A stretch of 64,000 nt of DNA from Trachythela sp. YZ-2020 (lineage: Eukaryota > Cnidaria > Anthozoa > Malacalcyonacea > Clavulariidae): positions 3,100,001 through 3,164,000 of the forward strand of contig JADLSH010000184.1 in NCBI GenBank assembly GCA_016169945.1, read 5' to 3'. Of the stretch, positions 28,765 to 41,600 are shown in pieces. The notes beneath the pieces are model-generated. The model was not told the origin of the DNA. It was given only the letters and a program-made list of their open reading frames with translations, and did no database searches. Within the stretch, counting starts at the first letter, position 1. The number at the start of each line of letters is the position of its first letter. The position numbers and the translations under genes were made by a program.

Positions 28765-31700
28765 AATAAGTATATTATCCCTATTATCAGGGGTTTCAGG
28801 AAACATTGCCTGCATTACGTGCGCCCGCAAAAGGGAAAGGAAACAATGATTTACATGTCGATTGGATAATAATCATAATTGATACTAAGATTTAAATGTT
28901 AGCATGAGCTTAAGTTTTCAATGAAGTCTTCCAAAAAAACATGAATGTTTTTTTGAACCCTTGAAAGTTAGAATTTCACCGCGGTTACATTAAAACACTC
29001 AACCATTACGGTGTTTAAATACGACATAAGTCAGAATTCTTGACTGTTTATCCAACTTACAAGTGAAAGAACGTGCTAAAATCTAAACTCGAAGTCCTCT
29101 TAAAACCAATAAAGGAAACTATAAAATTTCTGTAACACCAGTGGAGTGAGGATTTGCAGGTGATGTAGTCAGTACGCGTGCTCACAAAGGAACGATTTAT
29201 ACATGCCAAAGACCAATCATGTGATATAGCATTTGAATTACGCGCGTTCCATATGGAATCATGATTTTGAGACTAGTTTACAAGATCTGATATATGATCT
29301 GATATATGAGCTGAAGTGGCTAAGAGATTTCTGGCCATGCACTTTGTGGTACTAACCCCTTGACAAAATGTCATCGCTCAAAATGTCGAAGTGTTCAGTT
29401 AGTGTTCGCGGTAATCAGGTAGTTATATCAGGTTAGGCACTAACTACGGTAGCATAACGCCAATTGACGTATTGTGCAACACCATCTATATTGGAACCCG
29501 ACTTTTAAGATACTAATTAAAACGCAAACAAACATAATTATGGATAAATGAAGAACATTCTATTTACAAACAAATATTATTTACATCAACAAGCTGGTGT
29601 TGCTACATCTAAAAAATAAACAATTCAACGTTCTCAATATTAATGTACATGTTTAACCGGGTGCTCTAGTTTCGAGCGCAGTTTCGCGAACATGTTCGTC
29701 TTGTGTTTCGCGTCACTTTTGTTCTTAAGTTGTTTCTCAGCTTGCACAGTCAGTGAGTCTCTGTGTTCAAAACTACAAGAGTTTGCGAAGAGTTTTTCCT
29801 TGCTATCAGTTGTCCGTGCACTAAGAAAGTGGGAAATAACATGGATATCTGGCTCGGATTTGCGTTTCCTCGACTCGAGGTAGGAAGCGTTTTTAGCCTC
29901 GGGTCTGAATGTGTTTGCGGGTGATTTCTTGCTAGGGAAGTTGAATGCAGTGTTTGTAACATCGTGTAACTTTAGCGAGTCAAACGATTTTGATCTTCGA
30001 ATGCCACCTTTTTCGCCCTTTCTGCGCTTACGTCTCAAACTTTGTCCATTACTGCTTGTGCTGATTTTGCGTTCGAGCTTTTCTTTCGATGTAGAGTCGT
30101 CGTTAGTAGCTGCTTTGTCTTCCTCGATAGTGCTTGATGTTCTGTTGAAAACACGCGTCGTTAGAAGCGCCTCTGAGAAGGCTTTCATCATAATCATCAT
30201 CCAATCATCTCTATCTTCCTTACGATTGAAACCAAGTGTAAAACGTGTGCTAGTTTTGCTTGTCAGTTGCATACAACAAAGTTTACAACTGTTCAGTTCA
30301 ATGTGGTCGAGTTTGATTGAAGATAGTTGCTCGTAGGGTAGAAAGAAAAGCGGTTTTGTATCATGGTTTGGTTGGCCTTCAAACGAGATCAGACCGTTTG
30401 CTGTCAGAAGAAAGTATTGCATCTTTGGTGCTTTCAGCAGACCGCGATGAAACTTGATTAAGTAGCCTTGCTTTATGGCGTACTTTTTCCATGATAATTC
30501 TTCAGATTGCTCAGTCGCATTTTCTATTATTCCTTTAATATGATCCATAAGTTTCGTATTTTTGCTCGCAAGTTTACGCTCTCTTGCTTGTGATGTTTAC
30601 TGTTTTGAGTGTTGAATGTTAATGACGCAGAGCTCAAACAATCCTCTTTAAATAATCTCAGCTGGATTGCAAGTGCTTTCCATAAAAGGAAGTTACCGCC
30701 TTCGAGCAAGGTCGTCGAACTGAAACTCGTCAGGAGGCATAATGTGACATTTCTAAATTTGAAATTCAAATTTCATTTTTGTCTCCATGCAATGCGGCAC
30801 CTTTCAGTATTTAGTATTGAATTAAAGTCATTTACTCATATTTCTAAAATCTTCGCTCTAATGAGTCAAAATGTTAAACCGACCGGTGGAGGTCCAATGG
30901 TAGTGTAGGTAGTTTTCTACAACATATGTTTCTTTGTATATTCAGACTGATAAAGTATATTATTATAGTGTTTACTGAATACATTTTTCCATTGCAGATA
31001 CTTGAGGGTTTGTGGGATCGAAGCGAAGGGTGACGAAGGCCCTTCGTGTGAAAGTTGGTGAAGAATTAGAGCCGTCGCTTGAAACGTCGAAGTTCTTGCT
31101 ATATTTTTCAGGTAGTTTGATCCTAGAAACCCTCACGTATACTATAGTATAAACTATTGTAGTATTATTTTTTATCATTTAAATTAAGTAACTATTTCTT
31201 AGCACTGATAGTATGCAACCTGCTAATGATATTGGCCTATTATTGAGTAATGTGTCAAAAACGAGTACGACTATCAGAAAATGTTATTTCTGCGGATATC
31301 AATCTAATATATTTGAATATTTGCATATTTGGATGTTGCATCACCATGCAAAAATTCAAATGTTTCAAAATGAATGACTCAAACCGCTTACTATACGAGC
31401 AAAATTTATCACTGCAAGAAAACGCCAACAGACAAGATATAAACACGCGGTAACTTCATGTTCAAGAATGTTCAAGTTAGCTGTATATATATGACTTGTG
31501 TTAATGTAGTTTGCCAAAAAATATAATATATAGTAGCTGGACAGTTTTTCCAAATGTAACTGGTAGCTTGAGTTTGGATATTGTTTTCCTTAAAAATGCG
31601 CTGCCAGTTGTATATAGCTAGTCAAGATTCGTCACGAATATAAATGTATTAAAGTGCCGGTTAAAGCTGATTTGCACTATATGAGCATTTTCACAATGGC

Positions 31701-34700
31701 GTCATGTGACTTTGACGCAGACTTTGCAAAAAATTATATCTAGCTTTGCAAGAGGTTTATGTTCATTATTCACACTTTGCCTTTGATCAAAGCATATATA
31801 CTAGATAAGTCAGGCTTTCAGGAAAATTATGTATTCTGTATGGCAAGAAATTTTGATTTTATTTGGTTAGCGTCTATACTCATGTCATATATCTATATAG
31901 CAGATATATAAATGCTACTCCTGGCTTTAATCATTATCCATTGAGTCATATATTATATTATTTACTTTCTAAACTTTGTCTCTAAGTGCATGTATACAAA
32001 ATTGGAAAAAGCGCACCATAATCGGCAATTAAGTCAACGTTTTGCTAGAATGGTAATTCTGCTGGATAATGGTCAATTTAAATAGAACCCAATATTCTTC
32101 TATTTGGCGTAGAGACATATCCTAGAGGATTTTACTTTGGGTTTAACGCTATTTTTATGTGCATGTTCCTATTATTCGAAACAGCGCACCAAATTAGGCA
32201 AATCAGAAAAAAAATTTTCCGGCCAGTTAAATTTATTGGATAGAGTATCGGAGATAAATATAAAATCTATTTTTAATTTGCGTAGGCATATCCTACAAGA
32301 TTCGACTGACAAAAATGGCCCCGCAATTGCTGTATGAAGGTCCACGATAATAATTATCGACAAACATTTATCACTGCATGCAAGTTTGGAATTTAATGCA
32401 TGTATCCTAAAGTATACATAGCATTCCCTGCAGGTATATTTCGTCAGATTGACATTCAACGTTAACAATTATCTAGACAATTCAAAACGAGAAAGAGAAT
32501 TCCCATAACAAGGGAAACAACGTCACTGCCGGACGTAATTTAACACTAGGCATTTTTTCGATGTGGTTTTCACATTGACCAAGAATTCGTATAATATATA
32601 TTTATAACCGACAAAGGTTAAATTGAAAATGAAAACTGTATTACGTAATTCAAATTTATATCAAGGAATTGAAGAAAGCCAGAATAGAATCGATTTAAAT
32701 CAGTAAATGAGATTTGTTGGAATTTCTTTATGTGGTGAAATAGATATGCCGTATATCATACTATCTATATTCTTATGATAACCTGAATTAAAGCCAGCCC
32801 GCTGCGGAAATTATATATTATGACCTTGAGAATTTTTGGCAAAAGAAAATTATTCCTGGTTGTGATCTGGAACACTCACGCTCAAACCTATGACGTCAAA
32901 TTAATATTTTGAATCAATCTTTAATTCCGGTTTGAGAAATACGTTTTCAAACTGACCCGGTGATCGGCGGAAATATTTAAGTTTGCCTTCTTCGTTAATA
33001 CCATTGTATAATCACTTTCCTACTTTTGGTTTTCAAAATTATATTTCGTAATTTTCGTTTGTCGTCTTTTCTCTTTTGAAGCAAGATTATGTTAATTAAT
33101 GCAGAAGTGATATTGGTTATAAGAGTGTTAGGTGGTTGTCAAAGTGTTCAGTAGGCAGAATAGCAAGGGCTTTGTCTTGAAACAAGCTAGCGAATCATTT
33201 GATCGTTTCGACTGTCAAGTGCTCTTCAAATAAATAGATTGAACCGGGTTTATTACAAGTGTAGTGAATTGGTAAGGGTTGGGTCGACTTGATAATATTA
33301 AAACCGGGTTACAGGGGAAAGTCTATACAATCAAAAGTGTCTAAAGTCTTTTGTCTAGTGTTGCCATGCAGGTCCGGCCAAATCAGGCACCATCTCTGAA
33401 AATCACACACTCTACAAACTATATACTAACCTTATTGCATGCAGTGGATGGCAGTGTGACCGTTCTAAGTTGCTCTCCATAGTCCTAAGAAATCCAGCCA
33501 TATGAACCATTTCTTGTTGGCAGATAAGTTCCACTAGGTGGACAATGCAGTACATGTCCGTCAACTCTCAAAAGAGAGACAGTTATCTGGGTGATTAAAT
33601 TGTTCATTATAATATGTGTATTGAGTTTGTGCTTGTGCTTGTGCTTGATGTAATGGATATATTAAGCATAATTTGTTCGCTGCAATAAATATCAATACAT
33701 TTTAAGTTGACCACGGTACTGTGGAGCAATATAGATAGATAAACGTTTCCTAATACGCACTATATAAGTAATGGTCTAGTGTTGCTACAGGAGGAAACTT
33801 GCAAACTAAACTAACTTCTTATTATGCTGGATAACTGTATAAGTTCCGAACTGTTCTCCCTAGAGATCCAATAAGTCCAGTATTACAAAAGGAAGAGTGC
33901 CCATGCAGATTACCCGTATTACGTAAACCCCGCAAGACATGCGTCTTTTACACAGCCACAGGATAATATTTCTGCTACTCAAAGGCGATCGCTGAAAATT
34001 GAGTTATTTCCCAAATACACAATACTTGAAATCTCATCCAGCAATCTAGAAAATCTAGCTATTGAACTCAATTATTCGTTTTTGTGGTAATCACCCCGAC
34101 TATACTTAGCAAACATAAAATTTGGACAGAAATTTATTTCGGCATGCAGCAGTTATTTGCAGATGCACAATCATCAGACAATTAAACTGCATAAAACAAC
34201 AAAATGAATAAAAGTATGTTTTGCCTAGAATTGTTGAGAGCTATAGAGATTGTAGGCTATATCAGCTCTTCGACTCGTTTTAATTCCGTCGTTTCGAAGT
34301 TGATTATGGATAACTGTCTTATCTGTAGTATTGGAATACAGCATGTCTTAGCTTCCATCTTAGCAGATGACCTTGAAAACATCTCAACAATATTGCAATG
34401 GTTATTCAATATTATCCAAAGAAATGTTTATACATGCAGCACTGGCTAAACTATAACTTTACTGCTGGATAACTCAAACTTTTTGCACTTACGTCAGTCA
34501 ATAGAACATACATTAAAGTGAATCAGAGAATGAATAGCATTTTGTTTTGCATCTAATCGTTATGACCTAGAAATTATATAGCATGAAGGTCTTCGCCTCG
34601 CCATAATTCCGTCGTTCCTAATGGCTATATACGTAAATTCGTCGATAAATGTCATAATTTTAGTATTGGAATATATCATGTATAAGCTTCCGTCTTAACA

Positions 34701-35668
34701 TATGACCGATAACGCTGGAAGTGCTTGCATGCAACCCTACATGAAGGACTAGTCCTATATCATGAGAAAAATCAGCCCTCTTGCTAGGTCTGACTTTCTT
34801 CCGTAAACAGTGCAAAATGCCGGCGGTGATTCGTATACAAAATTATTTTCTTACAATGTCCAGTTAAATTCCAAAATTTTTGAAACTCCAGAACTGCATT
34901 TATAGCCTTTTCTGTCCAATTGACCGTATTTCTATGTTTTCAGATTATTGACCGTATTTCAGATTCTTTCAAGTAAGATTTTTCAGAGTGGGGGGGCATC
35001 ACAAACCCGCGCCGCGCCACTCGCTGTACGTTCCTATGCACTTGCTCTCTAAATTAACGGTATCGAGGTGCAGTGACATTGATTACTAAACTGTTCTTCT
35101 TACATGTCCTTCTATATAGAAGGACACCAAAACTAAAGTATAACTCTATTTATACTGGATAGCTCAAACACTTCTAAACTGCTCCCCCTGCATGCATGAG
35201 GTTCAGTAACGATCATCCCTTATATATTGGTCCTATAGTAGTGTTACTACTGGAGGAAACCAAAACTATACTTTATTTATACTGCGTAGCTCTATTAGTT
35301 TAAAATTGTTCTCTCTATACTATACATGCAGCTCATGAAATTATTTCCGCCGCAATTATTTGCGTGCACTATGTCAGCAAGTATAAACTTCCTTGAATCA
35401 AGTAGAGTGAATTGCGTATATAGAAACTCGTCGACTCGCTATATTTCCGTCGTCACTGACGTAAAATGTCTATAAAAGTCATATTCTTAGTACTGGAGAC
35501 ATGGAATAAATAATTTAAGCTTCCGAAAAACTCGGGAAGTGTTGAAATGCATGAGTTCTACCACGAGAAAAACCAGCCATCGTGGAGTCTTGCTTAGGGT
35601 GGCTATCTTCCGCAAACAACTGCATGGTTAAATAGCTTCCGTATAACTCATTATTTTCCCACCATTAC
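28765..35668. repeat. Tandem unit 2 (6,904 bp)
   Basis: Head-to-tail with units 1 and 3 and carries PH copy C. Length from junction to junction equals the distance between PH copies C and D. It lacks a ~150-bp segment present in units 1 and 3 (around 31490, next to GACTTGTGTTAATGTAG). The region 30549-35668 outside the PH gene holds no other recognisable gene. Confidence 0.88.
29640..30548 (-). CDS. PH-domain protein, copy C
   Basis: A 302-aa single-exon protein. Residues ~26-129 form a PH domain: KQGYLIKFHRG opens it, QYFLLTANGLISFEG follows, and the closing helix carries the conserved Trp116 (EDRDDWMMIMMKAF). After an acidic linker comes a strongly basic, Ser-rich segment (~159-192) with RRSKSFDS, which resembles basophilic-kinase and 14-3-3 sites. 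The C terminus is basic with KLEHPVKHVH. No signal peptide or membrane segment is seen, so the protein is probably cytoplasmic and may visit membranes through the PH domain. The lack of introns may mean the founder was a retrocopy. It differs from copy D at about six residues. Confidence 0.82.
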   Translation of the reverse strand: MDHIKGIIENATEQSEELSWKKYAIKQGYLIKFHRGLLKAPKMQYFLLTANGLISFEGQPNHDTKPLFFLPYEQLSSIKLDHIELNSCKLCCMQLTSKTSTRFTLGFNRKEDRDDWMMIMMKAFSEALLTTRVFNRTSSTIEEDKAATNDDSTSKEKLERKISTSSNGQSLRRKRRKGEKGGIRRSKSFDSLKLHDVTNTAFNFPSKKSPANTFRPEAKNASYLESRKRKSEPDIHVISHFLSARTTDSKEKLFANSCSFEHRDSLTVQAEKQLKNKSDAKHKTNMFAKLRSKLEHPVKHVH

Positions 35669-38600
35669 AATAAGTATATTATCCCTATTATCAGGGGTTT
35701 CAGGAAACATTGCCTGCATTACGTGCGCCCGCAAAAGGGAAAGGAAACAATGATTTACATGTCGATTGGATAATAATCATAATTGATACTAAGATTTAAA
35801 TGTTAGCATGAGCTTAAGTTTTCAATGAAGTCTTCCAAAAAAACATGAATGTTTTTTTGAACCCTTGAAAGTTAGAATTTCACCGCGGTTACATTAAAAC
35901 ACTCAACCATTACGGTGTTTAAATACGACATAAGTCAGAATTCTTGACTGTTTATCCAACTTACAAGTGAAAGAACGTGCTAAAATCTAAACTCGAAGTC
36001 CTCTTAAAACCAATAAAGGAAACTATAAAATTTCTGTAACACCAGTGGAGTGAGGATTTGCAGGTGATGTAGTCAGTACGTGTGCTCACAAAGGAACGAT
36101 TTATACATGCCAAAGACCAATCATGTGATATAGCATTTGAATTACGCGCGTTCCATATGGAATCATGATTTTGAGACTAGTTTACAAGATCTGATATATG
36201 ATCTGATATATGAGCTGAAGTGGCTAAGAGATTTCTGGCCATGCACTTTGTGGTACTAACCCCTTGACAAAATGTCATCGCTCAAAATGTCGAAGTGTTC
36301 AGTTAGTGTTCGCGGTAATCAGGTAGTTATATCAGGTTAGGCACTAACTACGGTAGCATAACGCCAATTGACGTATTGTGCAATACCATCTATATTGGAA
36401 CCCGACTTTTAAGATACTAATTAAAACGCAAACAAACATAATTATGGATAAATGAAGAACATTCTATTTACAAACAAATATTATTTACATCAACAAGCTG
36501 GTGTTGCTACATCTAAAAAATAAACAATTCAACGTTCTCAATATTAATGTACATGTTTAACCGGGTGCTTTAGTTTCGAACGCAGTTTCGCGAACATGTT
36601 CGTCTTGTGTTTCGCGTCACTTTTGTTCTTAAGTTGTTTCTCAGCTTGCACAGTTAGTGAGTCTCTGTGTTCAAAACTACAAGAGTTTGCGAAGAGTTTT
36701 TCCTTGCTATCAGTTGTCCGTGCACTAAGAAAGTGGGAAATAACATGGATATCTTTCTCGGATTTGCGTTTCCTCGACTCGAGGTAGGAAGCGTTTTTAG
36801 CCTCGGGACTGAATGTGTTTGCGGGTGATTTCTTGCTAGGGAAGTTGAATGCAGTGTTTGTAACATCGTGTAACTTTAGCGAGTCAAACGATTTTGATCT
36901 TCGAATGCTACCTTTTTCGCCCTTTCTGCGCTTACGTCTCAAACTTTGTCCATTACTGCTTGTGCTGATTTTGCGTTCGAGCTTTTCTTTCGTTGTAGAG
37001 TCGTCGTTAGTAGCTGCTTTGTCTTCCTCGATAGTGCTTGATGTTCTATTGAAAACACGCGTCGTTAGAAGTGCCTCTGAGAAGGCTTTCATCATAATCA
37101 TCATCCAATCATCTCTATCTTCCTTGCGGTTGAAACCAAGTGTAAAACGTGCGCTAGTTTTGCTTGTCAGTTGCATACAACAAAGTTTACAACTATTCAG
37201 TTCAATGTGGTCGAGTTTGATTGAAGATAGTTGCTCGTAGGGTAGAAAGAAAAGCGGTTTTGTATCATGGTTTGGTTGGCCTTCAAACGAGATCAGACCG
37301 TTTGCTGTCAGAAGAAAGTATTGCATCTTTGGTGCTTTCAGCAGACCGCGATGAAACTTGATTAAGTAGCCTTGCTTTATGGCGTACTTTTTCCATGATA
37401 ATTCTTCAGATTGCTCAGTCGCATTTTCTATTATTCCTTTAATATGATCCATAAGTTTCGTATTTTTGCTCGCAAGTTTACGCTCTCTTGCTTGTGATGT
37501 TTACTGTTTTGAGTGTTGAATGTTAATGACGCAGAGCTCAAACAATCCTCTTTAAATAATCTCAGCTGGATTGCAAGTGCTTTCCATAAAAGGAAGTTAC
37601 CGCCTTCGAGCAAGGTCGTCGAACTGAAACTCGTCAGGAGGCATAATGTGACATTTCTAAATTTGAAATTCAAATTTCATTTTTGTCTCCATGCAATGCG
37701 GCACCTTTCAGTATTTAGTATTGAATTAAAGTCCCATAACTTTACTCATATTTCTAAAATCTTCGCTCTAATGAGTCAAAATGTTAAACCGACCGGTGGA
37801 GGTCCAATGGTAGTGTAGGTAGTTTTCTACAACATATGTTTCTTTGTATATTCAGACTGATAAAGTATATTATTATAGTGTTTACTGAATACATTTTTCC
37901 ATTGCAGATACTTGAGGGTTTGTGGGATCGAAGCGAAGGGTGACGAAGGCCCTTCGTGTGAAAGTTGGTGAAGAATTAGAGCCGTCGCTTGAAACGTCGA
38001 AGTTCTTGCTATATTTTTCAGGTAGTTTGATCCTAGAAACCCTCACGTATACTATAGTATAAACTATTGTAGTATTATTTTTTATCATTTAAATTAAGTA
38101 ACTATTTCTTAGCACTGATAGTATGCAACCTGCTAATGATATTGGCCTATTATTGAGTAATGTGTCAAAAACGAGTATGACTATCAGAAAATGTTATTTC
38201 TGCGGATATCAATCTAATATATTTGAATATTTGCATATTTGGATGTTGCATCACCATGCAGAAATTTAAATGTTTCAAAATGAAAGACTCAATCCGCTTA
38301 CTATAAGAGCAAAATTTGTCACTGCAAGAAAACGCCAACAGACAAGATATAAACACGCGGTAACTTTATGTTCAAGAATATTCAAGTTAGCTGTATATGT
38401 GACATAGTCAGATATTCATATAGCAGACAACGCCATAACTCACAAGATATTCTCGTGACATTATATAAGCATTGCAATTGTCTCAAGTCTTTGCTGAAGG
38501 GAGAGTCATTGTACACAAAAATTATATTGGGTTTATCGAGCCAGGAATTGCCATATTTGTGTTACAGTAGTTTGCCAAAAAATATAATATACAGCAGCTG

Positions 38601-41600
38601 GACTGTCTTTCCAAATGTAACTGGTAGCTTGAGTTTGGATATTGTTTTCCTTAAAAATGCGCTGCCAGTTGTATATAGCTAGTCAAGATTCGTCACGAAT
38701 ATAAATGTATTAAAGTGCCGGTTAAAGCTGATTTGCACTATATGAGCATTTTCACAATGGCGTCATGTGACTTTGACGCAGACTTTGCAAAAAATTATAT
38801 CTAGCTTTGCAAGAGGTTTATGTTCATTATTCACACTTTGCCTTTGATCAAAGCATATATACTAGATAAGTCAGGCTTTCAGGAAAATTATGTATTCTGT
38901 ATGGCAAGAAATTTTGATTTTATTTGGTTAGCGTCTATATTATGTCATATATCTATATAGCAGATATATAAATGCTACTCCTGACTTTAATCATTATCCA
39001 TTGATTCATATATTATTTACTTTCTAAACTTTGTCTCTAAGTGCATGTACACAAAATTGGAAAAAGCGCACCATAATCGGCAATTAAGTCAACGTTTTGC
39101 TAGCATGGTAATTCTGCTGGATAATGGTCAATTTAAATAGAACCCAATATTCTTCTATTTGGCGTAGAGACATATCCTAGAGGATTTTACTTTGGGTTTA
39201 ACGCTATTTTTATGTGCATGTTCCTATTATTCGAAACAGCGCACCAAATTTAAATTTATTGGATAGAGTATCGGAGATAAATATAAAATCTATTTTTAAT
39301 TTGCGTAGGCATATCCTACAAGATTCGACTGACAAAAACGGCCCCGTAATTGCTGTGTGAAGGGCCACGATAATAATTATCAACAGACGTTCATAATTGC
39401 AAGTTTGGAATTTAATGCATGTATCCTAAAGCATACATAGCATTCCATGTGGGTATATTTCGTCAGATTGATATTCAACGTTAACAATTATCTAGACAAT
39501 TCAAAACGAGAAAGAGAATTCCCATAACAAGGGAAACAACGTCACTGCCGGACGTAATTTAACACTAGGCATTTTTTCGATGTGGTTTTCACATTGACCA
39601 AGAATTCGTATAATATATATTTAGACCCGACAAAGGTTAAATCGAAAATGAAAACTGTATTACGTAATTCAAATTTATATCAAGGAATTGAAGAAAGCCG
39701 GAATAGAATCGATTTAAATCAGTAAATGAGATTTGTTGGAATTTCTTTATGTGGGGAAATAAATATGCCGTATTTCATACTATCTATATTCTTATGATAA
39801 CCTGAATTAAAGCCAGCCCGCTGCGGAAATTATATATTATGACCTTGAGAATTTTTGGCAAAAGAAAATTATTCCTGGTTGTGATCTGGAACACTCACGC
39901 TCAAACCTATGACGTCAAATTAATATTTTGAATCAATTTTTAATTCCGGTTTGAGAAATACGTTTTCAAACTGACCCGGTGATCGGCGGAAATATTTAAG
40001 TTTGCCTTCGTTAATACCATTGTATAATCACTTTCCTACTTTTGGTTTTCAAAATTATATTTCGTAATTTTCGTTTGTCGTCTTTTCTCTTTTGAAGCAA
40101 GATTATGTTAATTAATGCAGAAGTAATATTGATTATAAGAGTGTTAGGTGGTTGTCAAAGTGTTCAGTAGGCAGAATAGCAAGGGCTTCGTTTTGAAACA
40201 AGCTAGCGAATCATTTGATCGTTTCGACTGTCAAGTGCTCTTCAAATAAATAGATTGAACCGGGATTATTACAAGTGTAGTGAATTGGTAAGGTTGGGTC
40301 GACTTGATAATATTAAAACCGGGTTACAGGGGAAAAGTCAATACAATCAAAAGTGTCTAAACTCTTTTGTCTAGTGTTGCCATGCAAATCACACACTATA
40401 CAAACTATATACTAACCTTATTGCAGTGGATGCCAGTATGACCGTTCTAAGTTGCTCTCCGTAATCCTAAGAAATCCAGCCATATGAACCATTTCTTGTT
40501 GGCAGATAGGTTACACAATGTGGGACATGCAGTACATGTTCGTCAACTCTAAAAAGAGAGACAGTTATCTGGGTGATTAAATTGTTCATTATAATATGTG
40601 TATTGAGCTCGTGCTTATGTAATAGAAATATTAAGCATCATTTGTTCGCTGCAATTAATTAATATCAATAAATTTTAAGTTGACCACTGCACTGTGGAGC
40701 AACATAGATAGATTAACTCTCCTAATACCCACTATAAGTAATGGTCTAGTGTTATTACAGGAGCCGGAAACTTGCAAACTAAACTAACTTCTTATTATGC
40801 TGGATAACTGTATAAGTTCATAACTGTTCTCCCTAGAGATCCAATAAAAGCAATCATTCTATGGTCCAGTATTACAAAAGGAAGAGTGCCCATGCAGATT
40901 ACCCGTATTACGTAAACCCCGCAAGACATGCGTCTTTTACACAGCCACATGGGATAATATTTCTGCAACTCAAAGGCGATCACTGAAAATTGAGTTCTTT
41001 CCAAAATACACAACACTTGAAATCTCATCCAGCAATCTAGAAAATCTAGCTTATTCAACTCAATTATTCGTTTTTGTGGTAATCACCACGACTATACTTA
41101 TAGCAAACATATACAATATGCACAGAAATTTATTTCGGCATGCAGCAGTTATTTGCAGATGCATAATGATCAGACAATTAAACTGCATAAAACAACAAAA
41201 CGAATAATAGCATGTTTTGCCTAGAATTGTTGAGAGCTATATGGAGATTGTATATCAGCCCTTCGACTCGTTTTAATTCCGTCGTTTCGACGTTGATTAT
41301 GGATAACTGTCTTATCTATAGTATTGGAATACAGCATGTCTTAGCTTCCGTCTTAGCAGATGACCTTGAAAATATCTCAACAATATTGCAATGGTTATTC
41401 AATATTATCCAAAGAAGTGTTTATACGTGCAGCCCAGCATGCATGAAGGGCCCTAAACCATCATCTCACAACTTAACTGAATCAACCCTTTTGCTATGAC
41501 TTGCCCTCTTCCGTAACTCCGGCAGCGTCAACAGCCGCTTCTGTACACGGACGTAATGTATATTCTTATCATAAAAAGCTATAAAAGTTCAAAATTATAT

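Noticed and set aside
29911..30336. Plus-strand frames of 141 codons opposite the PH genes (also 36815-37240)
   Set aside because: Shadow frames of the minus-strand PH gene, rich in Ser/Leu from reverse reading, with no independent conservation.
30888..30915. GGTCCAATGGTAG segment resembling a tRNA A box (also near 23700 and 37800)
   Set aside because: No B box or cloverleaf follows within a normal distance.
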